Shown here in pieces: positions 18,674 through 27,908 of a DNA stretch of 64,000 nt. The position numbers and the translations under genes were made by a program. Position 1 is the stretch's first letter; every line of letters starts with the position of its first letter. Origin of the DNA: Alistipes senegalensis JC50 (lineage in GTDB: Bacteria > Bacteroidota > Bacteroidia > Bacteroidales > Rikenellaceae); contig NZ_CP102252.1 in NCBI RefSeq assembly GCF_025145645.1, positions 1,302,001 through 1,366,000 of the forward strand, given 5' to 3'. The notes under the pieces are model-generated. The model saw nothing but the letters and a program-made list of their open reading frames with translations. It had not been told where the DNA came from and made no database searches.

Positions 18674-21600
18674 TTATAACGTCATCTGGATTCCAATGTT
18701 GAAAACCCGCTGGGTCGGATATTTCAGTCCCGATCCGCCGCCCTGTTCGGGGTCCCACAACTTGAATTTCGAGAAGGTCAGCAGGTTCGATCCGCTGATG
18801 TAGAAACGCATTTTCTTGTAGGTATAGCCGATCTCCGCGTTTTTCAGTTTCAGGAACGACGCGTCGCGGAGCCAGTAGGTCGAGGCAACCGTGTTGTTGC
18901 CGTATTCCACGACGCTCAACCGCGGATAGGCCGCATAGATATTCGGATTGCTTTCGCTCCAGTAATCGTCGGCGACGAACTGCATGACGTTGCGCTTGAC
19001 ATTGTTATTGATACCGAACGGATGGAATCCGCTCATCACGAGCGACGTATTGGCCGTACCCTGGAAGAAGACCGAGAAATCGAGTCCTTTCCACTGCGCT
19101 GAAAACCCGAACCCGTAGACGATCTCCGGCACTTCGGGATACCCTGCATAAATACGGTCGTTCGAATTGATCGTGTTGTCGTAGTTGCCGTTCGCATCGG
19201 GCTGGTTGACGTATTTGATGTCGCCGGCCATGATTTCACCGCCCAGCAGTTGTTCAGGACTGTATTTCACCTCGTTATTGTCGATAAACAGGCGTTGCGC
19301 CTCATAAAGCAGGAACGAATTGACCGAACGGCCGACCCGCGAAAGATTGGGATACTGCAGGTAATCCGGCTCATCCTGTTCAAGCACCCGGTTGCGGGCG
19401 AAGGTGAAGGTTCCTTTGGCAGAAATGAAGAAATCCTTGCCGATCTGATGGGTATAATCCATCGAGAGATCCAAACCGCGATTTCTCACCTTACCCAGAT
19501 TGCCGTACACTTTTGTCGTAGCCGTTCCGAGAAAAGCCGGAACTGTGCCGCGTTCCAGGAAAATACCGCTCCGGACCTCCTGAAACAGATCGACCATTAC
19601 ATTCAGTCGGTTATAAAATTGCAGATCGACACCGACATTGAGTTTTTCTCCGGTTTCCCAAGTGATCTTCTTATTCTCGAAACGGTTGTAAACGGGACCG
19701 CTCAGCGTATACTCCCCGTCGGCGCCCGTCGTATATCCGGCTCCGGAAAGGGAGAGGTCCGACATGTACATGAAACGCGTCTCCTCGCTGTCGTTGCCCA
19801 CAAGACCGTACGAACCGCGGAGTTTGAAATAAGAGACGGCCTTCTTGATAGGCGCCCAAAATTTCTCCTGACTGACCACGTATCCCACGGCCACCGAAGG
19901 GAAAAAGCCGAAGCGCCGTCCCTCGGCGAAATTCTCACTGCCGTTGTATCCGAAATTGGCCTCGATGAGGTAACGGTTGTCGTACCCGTAGGTCAGACGG
20001 CCCGCAAGGCCCTGTTTACGCTTGGGCAAAGAACTGAACAGACTACCGGGATTTCCGAGCGCAGTCTCCTCCTGATTATACACGACCATAGCACTCACGT
20101 CATGACGGCCGAAACTGCGGTTATAGTTGATCATTCCCTGGATATATATCTTGCGGTCTCCGTCAGTACTGCTGGAGGTGGCGAGTGTCGTACTTTGCTC
20201 GTTGCCGCGGATCTCCAGATCATAGTCTTCCAATCCGTCATCGCCCGTATGCGTACCCGAAATTTCGTAGGAATTATAACCTGCCGAACGCGATGTCTGG
20301 GTATAGGAATAGTTCTTGAAAGAGATCAGCGCCGAAGCGGAAAGCCCTTCGGTGATGAAATCGAAATTCTGATCCAGACTCAGATTGGCGTTCAATACGC
20401 TCTGGAACTCGTCTTTGTAGCCGGTAACCATTTCAGCCACGGGATTCTTCACCATGGCTTTGCCGCCCCAACGGATATGGTTTACCGTCGGATCGTCGGG
20501 AAAGGTTATCGGCATATCGGCGGGATTGCCGTTCATGATCATTCCGAAAATGTTTTCGCTGCTTTTCACCGGCCCGTGCGTATCCCGGAGCTGGGTGTTG
20601 ATTTTCAGCGACACTTTGGTAGACTTCGTAAGATTGACGTTGACATTGTTCTGGAAAGCGTAACGCCAAACCGAGTAATTGTTGTTATAGGAGAAGTAAT
20701 CCCGGCTCAGGTTCTTCAACATACCTTCCTCGTGACGGACGGTGGCGCTCATGAAGTAATCGACCCTCGAACTGCCGCCGCGGATATTGAAGTTAAAGTT
20801 TTCGTTGACTGCCAAATTTTTAAACATCTCATCGTACCAATTCACATCCGGATAGATATATTTGTTGCTGCCGGCCCGCGTACCGTCGATCTTCGCCTGC
20901 GTATAAGGAATCTGCCCCGTACCGCGCGTCAGAACCGACTCGTTGTACATCTGCATATAGGTCACCGCATCGACCGTTTCCGGGCGGCTCGTCGGAGTCG
21001 AAAGAGCCGTCTCAAAGCGAAAATTAATGACCGGCTTATCCAGATTCTTACCGTTCTTCGTCGTAACGATCATCACGCCGTTGGCTCCCCGCGAACCATA
21101 GAGAGCGGTCGCCGTAGCATCCTTGAGCACCGAAAAACTCTCGATAATCTCCGGGTCCAGCCCGTTCAGTTCATTCGCGTCGATAGCCACACCGTCAAGG
21201 ATGATCAACGGCTTGGTCGCGGAACCGAACGTGGAGATACCGCGTATCCAGAAATCCGCCTGGTCGGCACCGGGCTGTCCATTGCGCTGCACGGCGATCA
21301 CACCGGCCAGGCGTCCGGCAAACCCGGTCGACAAACTCGACGAAGGCATCCGCAGTTCCGCGGGAGCGATGGACTGTACCGAGCTCACCAGCATGCCTTT
21401 CTTTTGCTGGCCGTAACCCACCACCACAACTTCGTCCAACGCATTGGCGTCCTGTTTCAACGCCACGTTGAGATAATTCTCACGGCCAACCGCAATCTCC
21501 TGGGCTTCATACCCGACATAGGAGAAAAGCAGTGTTTTCCGGTTTGCCGGCAGGTTGATCGAAAACATTCCGTTCAGGTCCGTCGTAGTACCGATGGTCA

Positions 21601-21790
21601 CACCTTTTACCTGTACGGTGGCTCCGATCAGCGGCTCTCCGGTGGCCGCATCGGTGACAGTACCGGAAACCGTTCGGGGAGCAGACTGTGCATATATTCC
21701 GCAAGGAACCGCGAAAATACCTCCGGACAACACGGCGAGCATAATCAACCGCGCAGTCCGCAACATATTATCAATCTTAATACATTTCAT
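18674..21790 (-). CDS. susC-like: SusC/RagA TonB-dependent outer-membrane transporter
   Basis: This 1038-residue protein has a signal peptide, a carboxypeptidase-D-like regulatory domain (about 38-113, VSGTVTDAATGEPLIGATVQ), the family motif DEVVVVGYGQQKKG (119-132), a plug domain, and a large beta barrel ending in an aromatic-rich strand. It imports oligosaccharides across the outer membrane with energy from TonB. There is no STN domain, so signalling through an anti-sigma factor is not expected; the hybrid regulator at 37309-41442 is the likely control. It is the first gene of the SusC-led block. An alternative start is MLRTARL, 8 codons in. Confidence 0.96.
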   Translation of the reverse strand: MKCIKIDNMLRTARLIMLAVLSGGIFAVPCGIYAQSAPRTVSGTVTDAATGEPLIGATVQVKGVTIGTTTDLNGMFSINLPANRKTLLFSYVGYEAQEIAVGRENYLNVALKQDANALDEVVVVGYGQQKKGMLVSSVQSIAPAELRMPSSSLSTGFAGRLAGVIAVQRNGQPGADQADFWIRGISTFGSATKPLIILDGVAIDANELNGLDPEIIESFSVLKDATATALYGSRGANGVMIVTTKNGKNLDKPVINFRFETALSTPTSRPETVDAVTYMQMYNESVLTRGTGQIPYTQAKIDGTRAGSNKYIYPDVNWYDEMFKNLAVNENFNFNIRGGSSRVDYFMSATVRHEEGMLKNLSRDYFSYNNNYSVWRYAFQNNVNVNLTKSTKVSLKINTQLRDTHGPVKSSENIFGMIMNGNPADMPITFPDDPTVNHIRWGGKAMVKNPVAEMVTGYKDEFQSVLNANLSLDQNFDFITEGLSASALISFKNYSYTQTSRSAGYNSYEISGTHTGDDGLEDYDLEIRGNEQSTTLATSSSTDGDRKIYIQGMINYNRSFGRHDVSAMVVYNQEETALGNPGSLFSSLPKRKQGLAGRLTYGYDNRYLIEANFGYNGSENFAEGRRFGFFPSVAVGYVVSQEKFWAPIKKAVSYFKLRGSYGLVGNDSEETRFMYMSDLSLSGAGYTTGADGEYTLSGPVYNRFENKKITWETGEKLNVGVDLQFYNRLNVMVDLFQEVRSGIFLERGTVPAFLGTATTKVYGNLGKVRNRGLDLSMDYTHQIGKDFFISAKGTFTFARNRVLEQDEPDYLQYPNLSRVGRSVNSFLLYEAQRLFIDNNEVKYSPEQLLGGEIMAGDIKYVNQPDANGNYDNTINSNDRIYAGYPEVPEIVYGFGFSAQWKGLDFSVFFQGTANTSLVMSGFHPFGINNNVKRNVMQFVADDYWSESNPNIYAAYPRLSVVEYGNNTVASTYWLRDASFLKLKNAEIGYTYKKMRFYISGSNLLTFSKFKLWDPEQGGGSGLKYPTQRVFNIGIQMTL

Positions 21791-21911
21791 GATTTTCTGG
21801 GATCAAACATTAGCGATTCGTAGAGATGGGACCCGACTACAAATAGAGAACGGGATAAGAAGTAATGTCGTAAACGTGTGTCATGAGCATGTTTCATTTT
21901 ACAATTTTCAG

Positions 21912-21944
21912 ATAAAGTAGTTTCGGTTGAAATGCCGATACAAA
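21912..21944 (-). promoter_or_regulatory. Candidate promoter of the SusC block
   Basis: On the minus strand TTTG (21941-21944) is followed after 21 bases by TACTTTAT (21912-21919), an imperfect match to TAnnTTTG. The SusC start is about 120 bases downstream. Confidence 0.3.
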
Positions 21945-21967
21945 ATTCTTCTCTTATTTAGAAAAAA

Positions 21968-21994
21968 GGTCGAAATTTTACCGGAAAAACACCG
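21968..21994. promoter_or_regulatory. Shared upstream motif, possible regulator site
   Basis: The stretch starting GGTCGAAATTTTACCGG and ending AAAAACACCG is nearly repeated at 37261-37285, upstream of the second minus-strand block. It lies about 180 bases before SusC and about 90 bases before the divergent phosphoesterase gene. It could be an operator of the hybrid two-component regulator. Confidence 0.4.
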
Positions 21995-22027
21995 TAAGGA
22001 AAATAAAGTGGGATTCCTTCGTTTTTT

Positions 22028-22059
22028 TTTGGATTTCGGCAACCCATTCGTTATTTTTG
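22028..22059 (+). promoter_or_regulatory. Promoter of the phosphoesterase gene
   Basis: TTTG at 22028-22031, a 20-base spacer and TATTTTTG at 22052-22059 match the Bacteroidetes promoter consensus exactly. The start codon is 23 bases further on. Confidence 0.65.
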
Positions 22060-22082
22060 GCTATGCATTCATCTATAATCCA

Positions 22083-22940
22083 ATGAAAAAGATCATTTTA
22101 ACAACTCTTTGCTGTCTGACGGCCGCACTCACATCCGCAAGGGAAAAATCTCCGGTCACGATCATCATGCAGGTTTCGGACCCCCAGATGGGGTTCTATG
22201 CCGACAACCGCGACATGGCCTATGAAACCCGCACCCTCACAAAAACCGTCGAAGCAATAAACAGGCTCCGCCCCGATGTCGTCGTCTTCACCGGCGATTA
22301 CGTGCACAATGCAGCGGACGAGAGCCAATGGACGGAATTCCTGCGGATCGTCGCAGAAATAAATCCCCGCATCAAGACCCTTTATCTCCCGGGCAACCAC
22401 GACGTCCGGCTGGAAGAGGGTTCCGTCGATGTGGAACCCTACACGAAACACCTCGGAACCGACCGCTTCTGTGTGCGTGTGAACGGGATCCTACTGACCG
22501 GCATCAACTCGGATTACCTGAAAGACGAAACCCGGGACCCCTCGAAAGAAGAGAATCAGTTCCGGTGGCTGGCCCGTTCGCTCAAAAAGAAAAGGGCCAG
22601 CCGGACATCTCTTGTCTTCGCACACCACCCGTTCTTTCTCCGGCAAATCGACGAACCGGACGGCTATTCGACCATTTCGCCGGAAAAACGCCGGAGATAT
22701 TTCGAACTGTTCCGGGAAACCGGTGTGCAAACCGTCTTTACGGGACATTTGCACGACAACGCGGAGACATCGTACGACAACATCGGAATGATAACCACGA
22801 GTGCCGTGGGCCGACCGTTGGGAGACGCTCCTTCGGGAGTGCGGATTATTGTCATCAAGGATCGAACGATCATCCACCGGTACTATCCGCTCGATGAAAT
22901 ACCGGACGCTCGAACCGGACTGATCCAGGCTCTCCGATAA
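22083..22940 (+). CDS. Secreted calcineurin-like metallophosphoesterase
   Basis: This 285-residue protein has a signal peptide (MKKIILTTLCCLTAALTSA). All metal-site motifs of the calcineurin-like superfamily are present in order: SDPQMG, FTGDYVHN, LPGNHDV, FAHHPF and FTGHLHDN. It hydrolyses phosphomonoesters or diesters using two metal ions, probably in the periplasm. It is a single divergent gene with its own promoter between the two catabolic blocks. I chose the ATG at 22083 because the signal peptide starts there; the frame is open further upstream across the promoter. Purple-acid-like specificity cannot be judged. Confidence 0.9.
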   Translation: MKKIILTTLCCLTAALTSAREKSPVTIIMQVSDPQMGFYADNRDMAYETRTLTKTVEAINRLRPDVVVFTGDYVHNAADESQWTEFLRIVAEINPRIKTLYLPGNHDVRLEEGSVDVEPYTKHLGTDRFCVRVNGILLTGINSDYLKDETRDPSKEENQFRWLARSLKKKRASRTSLVFAHHPFFLRQIDEPDGYSTISPEKRRRYFELFRETGVQTVFTGHLHDNAETSYDNIGMITTSAVGRPLGDAPSGVRIIVIKDRTIIHRYYPLDEIPDARTGLIQALR

Positions 22941-22963
22941 CGGAGTTCAAATTCCGGACAGTA

Positions 22964-22996
22964 CGACGAGGCCGGTTCGACGAATCGGCCTCGTCG
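22964..22996. terminator. Bidirectional terminator
   Basis: An 11-bp perfect stem (22964-22974 with 22986-22996) lies between the convergent phosphoesterase and EEP genes. The EEP stop codon starts only 4 bases beyond the stem. Confidence 0.65.
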
Positions 22997-22999
22997 CTT

Positions 23000-23836
23000 T
23001 CAGAGCGTAAAAACCATTGCTATCGGATAGTGATCCGAAATGTAAGGCGCCCCGTAATCGCCGTCGAGGGTGACGAACTTTCGACATTTCATCCTGCCGC
23101 GGTAGAAAAGATGATCGAGAATAATCGTGTCCGGAGCCGATCCGAAACCATTGAATGTTCCCTTTTGATCGGTTTCCGCCGCTGTATCGCGTGCCGAAGC
23201 CATCAGTCTGGTCAACGGCTTGAGATGCGGATTGTCAATGGATGTATTAAGGTCTCCGCCCAAGATAACCGCCGCTTTCTTACCGGCAATCTGTCGAATC
23301 TTCGTCACGATCAGTTTCACGCCCTCCTCACGGGCAATTTTCCCTTGGTGGTCGAGGTGAGTGTTGAAATAGAAAAACTCTTTGCCCGAACTCTTGTCGC
23401 GCAATTCGACCCATGTTACCGTGCGGTTGCAGGCGGCATCCCATCCGCGCGACACGTTGTCGGGAGTCTCGCTGATCCAGAAGGTGCCGCTGTCCAGCAG
23501 TTCGAACCGGTCGCGGAGGTAGAACACCGCCATCGTTTCGCCGCCTTCGGCCCCGCCGTCACGATCTTCGCCGACACGGGCATACCGGGGACATTCGGTG
23601 TCGATGTAATACAACTGGTCTTGCATGGCTTCCTGCACGCCCATCACATCGGGAGCCTCCTGCCGGAGCATTTGCGCCGTGGAGTGACGACGGTTCGGCC
23701 AACTGTTGTCGCCGTCGCGCCCCCAACTGGTACGCATATTGAAAGAAATCAGTTTGATAGATACTGCATCCTGACCGGCCTGGACCGAGTTCGAGAAACA
23801 GAACGCAAGCAGCAAAAAAAGCATTGTCTTTTTCAT
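23000..23836 (-). CDS. Secreted endonuclease/exonuclease/phosphatase family protein
   Basis: This 278-residue protein has a signal peptide (MKKTMLFLLLAFCFSNSVQA). EEP-fold motifs are clear: ISFNMRTS, DVMGVQEA, FYFNTHLDHQG, ILGGDLNTS and ISDHYPIAM. The fold cleaves phosphodiesters (nucleases, sphingomyelinases, inositol phosphatases). Secreted members in PULs are usually of unknown substrate. It is the last gene of the second minus-strand block, 8 bases after the GH65 stop, so it is co-transcribed with glycosidases and may remove a phosphate decoration. Confidence 0.9.
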   Translation of the reverse strand: MKKTMLFLLLAFCFSNSVQAGQDAVSIKLISFNMRTSWGRDGDNSWPNRRHSTAQMLRQEAPDVMGVQEAMQDQLYYIDTECPRYARVGEDRDGGAEGGETMAVFYLRDRFELLDSGTFWISETPDNVSRGWDAACNRTVTWVELRDKSSGKEFFYFNTHLDHQGKIAREEGVKLIVTKIRQIAGKKAAVILGGDLNTSIDNPHLKPLTRLMASARDTAAETDQKGTFNGFGSAPDTIILDHLFYRGRMKCRKFVTLDGDYGAPYISDHYPIAMVFTL

Positions 23837-23844
23837 CGGAATAT

Positions 23845-25851
23845 TTATTGGTTCGTTGCCTGATAGATTTTACCATTTATTTTGATTCTCAGATTCTTCC
23901 ATTGTGGCGGCAGGACAGACGGGCGCTGCACGAGACCGTCCGCCGTAATCTCCAGCCCGCCGAATCCGAACAGCACGGCCTGCAACATGCCGCCCGCACC
24001 CGTCATGAAATAGGGATTGCCGCTGGTGGCCGTTTCGGCAAACACCCCGAACGGCGGCCGCAGGTTGGGCAAGTAGGAGCGACGGAACATTTCGCAGGCT
24101 TTTTCGGCCATTCCGAGCCGGGCATACTGAATCGCAAAAACCGAGTAACTCATCGCCGGACCGTTACGCGGATCGATTCGGCGCTCGTAGTATTCCAGAT
24201 CGCGCAACTGAGCTTCGCGTCCGGTCACGATGCCCAGCGGATAGCCCAGCAGGTTGGCATCGGCCTGTTTGATCATCTCGCCGTCGTAGCCGGCATGCTC
24301 GCGCGTCGTTCCGTCGGCGAAGTGCGGGATGCGAAGGCCCGCGGCTACCGCACTCCACTGCGGATCGGGACGCTCGCCGCAAAGCTCCGCCGCAGCCGAA
24401 GCGTACTCCAGTGCCCGGCAGGCCGCGCCGTTGGTAAAGGCATTGTCCGTGACGCCGACGGCGTATTCGTTGGCTCCGATCACATTGCGGATCGAGTAGC
24501 TGCCGTCGGCATTCGCCGTAACGCGATCGCACCAGAAACGTGCAGCCTCGCGCATCAGCGGGAAACCCTCGCGGCGCAGCCACTCCCGGTCCTGCGTCAC
24601 ACAGTAATAGTTCCAGCTGGCGATGGCGATATCGGCTGTAATATGATGTTCGAGCGGACCGGTGAGGGCAAAGGTCGGCGTAGCCTCCTCGCCCCGGTCA
24701 TCCCCTTCCCAGGGGAACATCGCGCCCCGATAGCCGTGGGCGTAGGCCCGACGACGGGCCGCATCGAGTCCGTCGGTTCGGTAATCGAGCATCTGGCGCG
24801 CCAGGCAGGGCCGGAGCACCAGCAGCGCCGGATACATCCAGATCTCAGAATCCCAGAAGATATGACCGTTGTAAAAGCCCCGGGCCGAAAGGCCCATCGG
24901 CGGAATACTCCGGCGACTGCCTTCACGGATAGAGCCGTAAAGGTTGAACAAGGCGAAACGCACATCCAACTGTGCCGTGGGATCGCCTTCGATCTCGATA
25001 TCGCCCTGCCACAACTCCGCCCATTTCCGTTCGTGTGCCGCAACGAGTTGCGCCGCTCCCTCCCGGGCTGCATAAATAGCCTGCCTTTCCGATTCATTCC
25101 ACGGGTCGGCGAAAGCGGCTGTAGTACAGATTGTTCCCACAAGGGAGAACGACGCCCGGCCGCCCTTGCGCAGAACAATCCTCACGCTTTCCGGTGAGAC
25201 CGCTTCGCACCCTTCACCGCAAAGAAAAGTCGACGAAGCCACAATATGGTCGCGGCCGCGGTTGTAACTGCCGGAAGTGCGCTGTACGGCAATACGGCTG
25301 CCGTCCTCACATCCGACCGTGCGCGACTCCCGCAGGGTGTCGGCGAACTCTCCGGGAACGGTATGACCGTTTGAAAAAAGAACCTCTGCATCGCGTTCCG
25401 CCGTCACTTCCACTTCTGTCATAAGAGCGTAAGGCATGTTCCGCAAGGCCCGTATACGATAGACGACCGTCACACCGTCCGTTGAAAAACGGGTCGTGTG
25501 CACTGCACGCCGCATATCGACCGACTGATGCTGTGGACGGACCTCCGACGGATCGAACCGATGACCATCGACAGCCATTGTCAACCCCAGCGGATTGATC
25601 CCTTCCAGAATACGACTCACATCATCTCCGAACCCCGGCTCATAACTCCCTCCCAGAATCACAGAACCGAGGGCAAAAGGCTCCCGACCCACGGCTACGC
25701 CAATTTCTCCGTTGGCCATGGCGACGGCAAAATAATCAGCCGTGGTATCTCGTGCGGTAATTACCCACCCTTCGCTGCGGGCATCGACCGACAGCGGAAC
25801 GACCGACAGCAGCACGACCCAAAAAACAAGTCTCATCATGGTTCTATTCAT
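23845..25851 (-). CDS. GH65 family glycosidase
   Basis: This 668-residue protein has a signal peptide (VFWVVLLSVVPLSVDA). It has the GH65 N-terminal sandwich, an (alpha/alpha)6 barrel with GFYNGHIFWDSEIWMYP at about 325-341, and the catalytic region NVIGANEYAVGVTDNAFTN with acid E462. EMIKQADANLLGYPLG follows, as in the family. Most GH65 members are phosphorylases, but secreted ones with this layout are more like the glucosyl-galactosyl hydroxylysine glucosidase and kojibiose hydrolase group. A hydrolase acting on an alpha-glucoside is therefore likelier in the periplasm. The start at 25851 overlaps the GH97 stop by 8 bases; MMRLVF (25839) is an alternative. Confidence 0.82.
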   Translation of the reverse strand: MNRTMMRLVFWVVLLSVVPLSVDARSEGWVITARDTTADYFAVAMANGEIGVAVGREPFALGSVILGGSYEPGFGDDVSRILEGINPLGLTMAVDGHRFDPSEVRPQHQSVDMRRAVHTTRFSTDGVTVVYRIRALRNMPYALMTEVEVTAERDAEVLFSNGHTVPGEFADTLRESRTVGCEDGSRIAVQRTSGSYNRGRDHIVASSTFLCGEGCEAVSPESVRIVLRKGGRASFSLVGTICTTAAFADPWNESERQAIYAAREGAAQLVAAHERKWAELWQGDIEIEGDPTAQLDVRFALFNLYGSIREGSRRSIPPMGLSARGFYNGHIFWDSEIWMYPALLVLRPCLARQMLDYRTDGLDAARRRAYAHGYRGAMFPWEGDDRGEEATPTFALTGPLEHHITADIAIASWNYYCVTQDREWLRREGFPLMREAARFWCDRVTANADGSYSIRNVIGANEYAVGVTDNAFTNGAACRALEYASAAAELCGERPDPQWSAVAAGLRIPHFADGTTREHAGYDGEMIKQADANLLGYPLGIVTGREAQLRDLEYYERRIDPRNGPAMSYSVFAIQYARLGMAEKACEMFRRSYLPNLRPPFGVFAETATSGNPYFMTGAGGMLQAVLFGFGGLEITADGLVQRPSVLPPQWKNLRIKINGKIYQATNQ

Positions 25852-27859
25852 TTACGGGAACAAACGTCACGGCCTGCCCGCCACGGGCAGTCATTGCAAT
25901 TTCGAGCATATCGGCAGAAGTCACGGTCCGTTTTTCGATGCGATAGTTTTCGGGATTCTCCGCAGAATCCGGAGCGTCGGCATAGATCGTTGCAGTATAA
26001 GTCATACCGGACTTCAGGAAGCCGAGTTTCTGGGTCAATGTCCGGGGCTCATCGTTCGTGCCGGCGCCCAGGAAGAAACTGTCATCCGCACGGCGTACGA
26101 CGACAATATATTCGCCGGGTTCACCCTGCAATGCTTCGGACCAGTCACAGTCGGCATCGAAATCCCGGAAGAATTGGAAAGCCGGATGTCCCTCGTAGTT
26201 TTCGATCAGATCGGACGCCATCTGAAGCGGAGAATAAATAATCACCCAGTTGGCAATCTGACGTGCCAGCGTAGTCTTGATACAACACGAATTGTTGTCG
26301 CCGTTCCACTCCTGCATTCCGGTTTCCCGGCCCCGGACGCGCGAGTAATCAAGATCGAATACCCCCGGCGTATAATCCATCGGACCGCTCAGGAGCCGTA
26401 CGAAAGGCAGCGTACAGAGATACTCCGCGGAGTTCCCTTCCGACCATGCGTTCCACTCCATGCCGCGTGCCCCCTCCCGGGTCATCATATTGGGCCACGT
26501 GCGGCGAATGCCCGTATCCTTGATCGGCTCGTGGGCATCGATGACGATCCCATAACGGGCCGCCGTCTCGACGACACGCTGGTAGTGCCGCACGCCATAC
26601 TGCGAGTGGTGGAGCTGGCCGTCCCTGAAGCCTCCGGCATATCCCGTTTTGACGGCATGCACACCCAATCCGGCATAGCGCTGCATAGCCGTTTCCAGAG
26701 CCGCTTCATATTCAGGAATATTACCACCCGTTTCATTGTGCATCCACAACTCGATGTTCTTCTCCCGGGCATACGCGGCAATGCGGTCGAGATCGAAATC
26801 TGCATAGGGCTTCACATAATCGAAGTGCTGCGTTTTACCCCAGTTCTCCCAGCCTTCGTTCCACCCTTCGAACAACACTCCCTGAATATTGTTCGCCGCT
26901 GCGAAGTCAATATGACGCAGAGCATTCTCCGTCGTCGCTCCATGCCGGGGTCCCATTGTCCATGTATGGGTGCCGAGATGCAGTCCCCACCATACGCCGA
27001 TATATTTCTGCGGTTTGATCCACGAAGTGTCAGCAATCTTCGAAGGCTCGTTCAGGTTAAGGATCAGCGACGAGTTGATCAGGTCCACCGCTTTGTCTCC
27101 CACTTGGATCGTCCGCCACGCCGTCATGAATTTCGAGGGAATACGAGCCTTTATACCGTCAGGCAGCGGAGCCAACTCGGCTTTGAAGGCCAGCGAATCG
27201 GTCCGGTAGAGATTCATTTCGGGGAAATCGTACAGCGCCGCTTCGTGAATCGAACCGTATGTGCCGTCCACACGGAATGTGAAAGGCGTATTGGCGTTTT
27301 CAACGGCCGAAACCGGCAGTTCGCGATACAACAATTCATAGGTGTTGAAATTTCCGGGAATCGACCACGACACGCCGTCTTCGGCGAAGCGGAATTCGGT
27401 CAGTTCATCGGTGACGGTCAGCGAATCGAGGTCCGGTACCTCCCATTCATAGCGGAATGCCACACCGTCGTCAAAAGCCCGGAAACGAAGCGTCAGCAAC
27501 ACGCCGTCGTCGTTTTTCAATACCGCCGTCATTTCGTTGTGGCAATCGCGCAGGATTTTATTTTCGCCCCACGGCTGCGTCCATGTTTCGTTCACGGATC
27601 TTTTCACAATCTCCCGTACCGAAAAGCCGCCGGCGAGGTCTCGCTCTTGCGCCACGAGGCCCAAGGCGGAAGGAAGGATCAAAGGCCTGCCGTCGCGTTC
27701 GACGGTATAGGCCATGCAGCCGTCGGCGCCCGTCACGAACGAAAGGCGTGTGCGCCCGTCGGGAGAAATTATCTCCGGATTCCCGCCGCATGCAAACAGA
27801 AGCAAGCACACACAGGACAAAAACAAGTTCCGGAACGAGAACTTCAAAGTTTGGTTCAT
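25844..27859 (-). CDS. GH97 alpha-glycosidase lipoprotein
   Basis: This 671-residue lipoprotein has lipobox LFAC. It has the three GH97 parts: N-terminal sandwich (to about 270), a barrel starting YIGVWWGLHLGTHTW, and a C-terminal sandwich. HEPIKDTGIRRTWPNMMTRE and GARGMEWNAW carry the glutamates of the inverting, SusB-like branch. The Asp nucleophile of retaining alpha-galactosidases is replaced: the strand reads AVKTGYAGG. This suggests an inverting alpha-glycosidase, probably of glucose, although galactose cannot be ruled out. It is in the same transcript as NagX-like and GH65 genes, overlapping the latter by 8 bases. Confidence 0.9.
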   Translation of the reverse strand: MNQTLKFSFRNLFLSCVCLLLFACGGNPEIISPDGRTRLSFVTGADGCMAYTVERDGRPLILPSALGLVAQERDLAGGFSVREIVKRSVNETWTQPWGENKILRDCHNEMTAVLKNDDGVLLTLRFRAFDDGVAFRYEWEVPDLDSLTVTDELTEFRFAEDGVSWSIPGNFNTYELLYRELPVSAVENANTPFTFRVDGTYGSIHEAALYDFPEMNLYRTDSLAFKAELAPLPDGIKARIPSKFMTAWRTIQVGDKAVDLINSSLILNLNEPSKIADTSWIKPQKYIGVWWGLHLGTHTWTMGPRHGATTENALRHIDFAAANNIQGVLFEGWNEGWENWGKTQHFDYVKPYADFDLDRIAAYAREKNIELWMHNETGGNIPEYEAALETAMQRYAGLGVHAVKTGYAGGFRDGQLHHSQYGVRHYQRVVETAARYGIVIDAHEPIKDTGIRRTWPNMMTREGARGMEWNAWSEGNSAEYLCTLPFVRLLSGPMDYTPGVFDLDYSRVRGRETGMQEWNGDNNSCCIKTTLARQIANWVIIYSPLQMASDLIENYEGHPAFQFFRDFDADCDWSEALQGEPGEYIVVVRRADDSFFLGAGTNDEPRTLTQKLGFLKSGMTYTATIYADAPDSAENPENYRIEKRTVTSADMLEIAMTARGGQAVTFVPVNE

Positions 27860-27908
27860 GCTAAATTTATTTAAATGAGGTTATTGTAATTTTCGGGCTA
27901 TTTGCCGG

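Noticed and set aside
19250..21823. An 857-codon plus-strand open frame opposite SusC
   Set aside because: It is antisense to a clear SusC gene and has no family features; long antisense frames are common at this base composition.
25742..27874. A 710-codon plus-strand open frame opposite GH97
   Set aside because: It is antisense to a well-supported GH97 gene and contains no motif.
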